Shown one piece after another: positions 5,407-6,036 of a stretch of DNA of 6,036 nt. The notes beneath the pieces were generated by a model, which had not been told where the DNA came from, did not search any database, and was given only the letters and a program-made list of their open reading frames with translations. This stretch comes from Actinomycetales bacterium (lineage in GTDB: Bacteria; Actinomycetota; Actinomycetes; Actinomycetales; JAHECE01), in NCBI GenBank assembly GCA_024641895.1, contig JAHECE010000053.1:1-6036 (forward strand), in the 5' to 3' direction. Numbering within the stretch: the first letter of the stretch is position 1; each line of letters begins with the position of its first letter. Position numbers and translations under genes: made by a program.

Positions 5407-6036
5407 TCACCCTTTCAGGGACCAGCGTGCGCCGGAGGGTGAGTCCTCGACGACGATTCCTGCACGGGTCAGCTGGTCCCGCAGCGCGTCGGCGCGGGTC
5501 CAGTCGCGCGCGGCCCGCGCCTCTACTCGTGCGGCGAGCACGACCTCCACCAGCGTCTCGAGCGCGACGGCGGCCGAGCTGCCGATCCCACCGGAGGACC
5601 AGGGCGCGGCGAGCGGGTCGAGGCCGAGAACGTCGAGCATCGCCCTGACCTGTACCTGCGCCGACCGCGCGTCGCCGGCGCGCCGCTCGGCGAGCGCGGC
5701 GATGCCGGCGCGCAGGCCCTCGTGCACCACGGCGAGCGCGGCGGAGACGTTGAGGTCGTCGTCCATCGCGGCCACGAACGCAGGCGGCAGCACGGCGGCG
5801 GACACCTCGGCGTCCGTCGCGGCGCCGACCTCCTCGGCCGCGCGGCGCACGAAGCCCTCGACGCGCTCCCATGCTGCGCCCGCCTCCTCGAGGGAAGCGT
5901 CGGAGAACTCGACGGTCGAGCGGTAGTGGACCGCGCCGAGCGCGTACCGCAGGACCACCGGCGTCGCCCGCGTCAGCACCGCCTCTACGAGGAGCGAGTT
6001 GCCGAGCGACTTGCTCATCTTCTCGCCGCCGACGGT
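5407..6036 (-). CDS. cysS: Cysteine-tRNA ligase, C-terminal part, cut by right window edge
   Basis: This enzyme charges tRNA-Cys with cysteine using ATP in the cytoplasm. The visible 209 residues begin TVGGEKMSKSLGN, which contains the class I KMSKS signature that closes over ATP. The ATG at 6018 is the Met of this motif, not a start; the frame stays open to the edge. The anticodon-stem helical domain (DALR-like) follows, with MDDDLNVSAALAVVHEG in its middle. The end carries the RDWTRADALRDQL and GIVVEDSPSGARWSL stretches typical of CysS C-termini. That tail favours CysS over the mycothiol enzyme MshC, which shares the catalytic core. The HIGH motif and zinc ligands lie outside the window. 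The last codons contain the Shine-Dalgarno of rlmB. Confidence 0.94.
   Translation of the reverse strand, partial: TVGGEKMSKSLGNSLLVEAVLTRATPVVLRYALGAVHYRSTVEFSDASLEEAGAAWERVEGFVRRAAEEVGAATDAEVSAAVLPPAFVAAMDDDLNVSAALAVVHEGLRAGIAALAERRAGDARSAQVQVRAMLDVLGLDPLAAPWSSGGIGSSAAVALETLVEVVLAARVEARAARDWTRADALRDQLTRAGIVVEDSPSGARWSLKG
5410..5415 (-). promoter_or_regulatory. rlmB ribosome binding site embedded in the last codons of cysS
   Basis: AAAGGG on the minus strand lies in the final Lys-Gly codons of cysS, just before its TGA (5407-5409). It is nine bases upstream of the rlmB ATG. This arrangement suggests coupled translation of the two genes from one mRNA. Confidence 0.6.

Noticed and set aside
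6016..6018. ATG at 6018 as the start of a small minus-strand gene
   Set aside because: It is the Met of the KMSKS motif inside cysS, and the frame continues beyond the window.

Overview
The window looks like ordinary chromosomal DNA from a high-GC actinobacterium. A placement in Micrococcales, near Cellulomonas or its relatives, is plausible but inferred. Three things point this way: very strong G/C bias at third codon positions, a MsiK-type sugar-importer ATPase, and a cysS-rlmB pair of the actinobacterial kind. I see no phage, transposon, CRISPR, tRNA or rRNA signal.

Layout. (1) 1-1055, minus strand: the N-terminal part of a Hanks-type serine/threonine protein kinase. It starts at a GTG at 1055 and runs off the left edge inside a proline-rich linker. 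(2) 1056-1464: a 409-bp divergent intergenic region. Its msiK-proximal half holds several inverted repeats and a recurring CACAAC/GTTGTG hexamer, and is the best candidate for regulatory DNA here. (3) 1465-2595, plus strand: msiK, the shared ATPase of carbohydrate ABC importers, followed by a strong GC-rich terminator hairpin at 2628-2668. (4) 2718-4370, plus strand: a 550-aa DUF4032 / lipopolysaccharide-kinase-like protein. Its C-terminal tail carries a near-perfect 57-bp tandem repeat. (5) 4381-5400, minus strand: an RlmB-type 23S rRNA 2'-O-methyltransferase with a long basic N-terminal extension. (6) 5407-6036, minus strand: the C-terminal part of cysteinyl-tRNA synthetase, cut by the right edge within the motif region that includes KMSKS. 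cysS and rlmB are 6 bp apart and look co-transcribed. They converge on the DUF4032 gene with only 10 bp between the stop codons.

Functionally, the right third is translation housekeeping (tRNA charging and ribosome modification). The middle is carbohydrate import energy supply next to an uncharacterised kinase-fold protein, and the left is a signalling kinase transcribed away from msiK. Nothing clearly amounts to a new multi-gene system. The points most worth a second look are the msiK upstream region, the recently expanded repeat tail of the DUF4032 protein, and msiK being flanked by two kinase-fold proteins.
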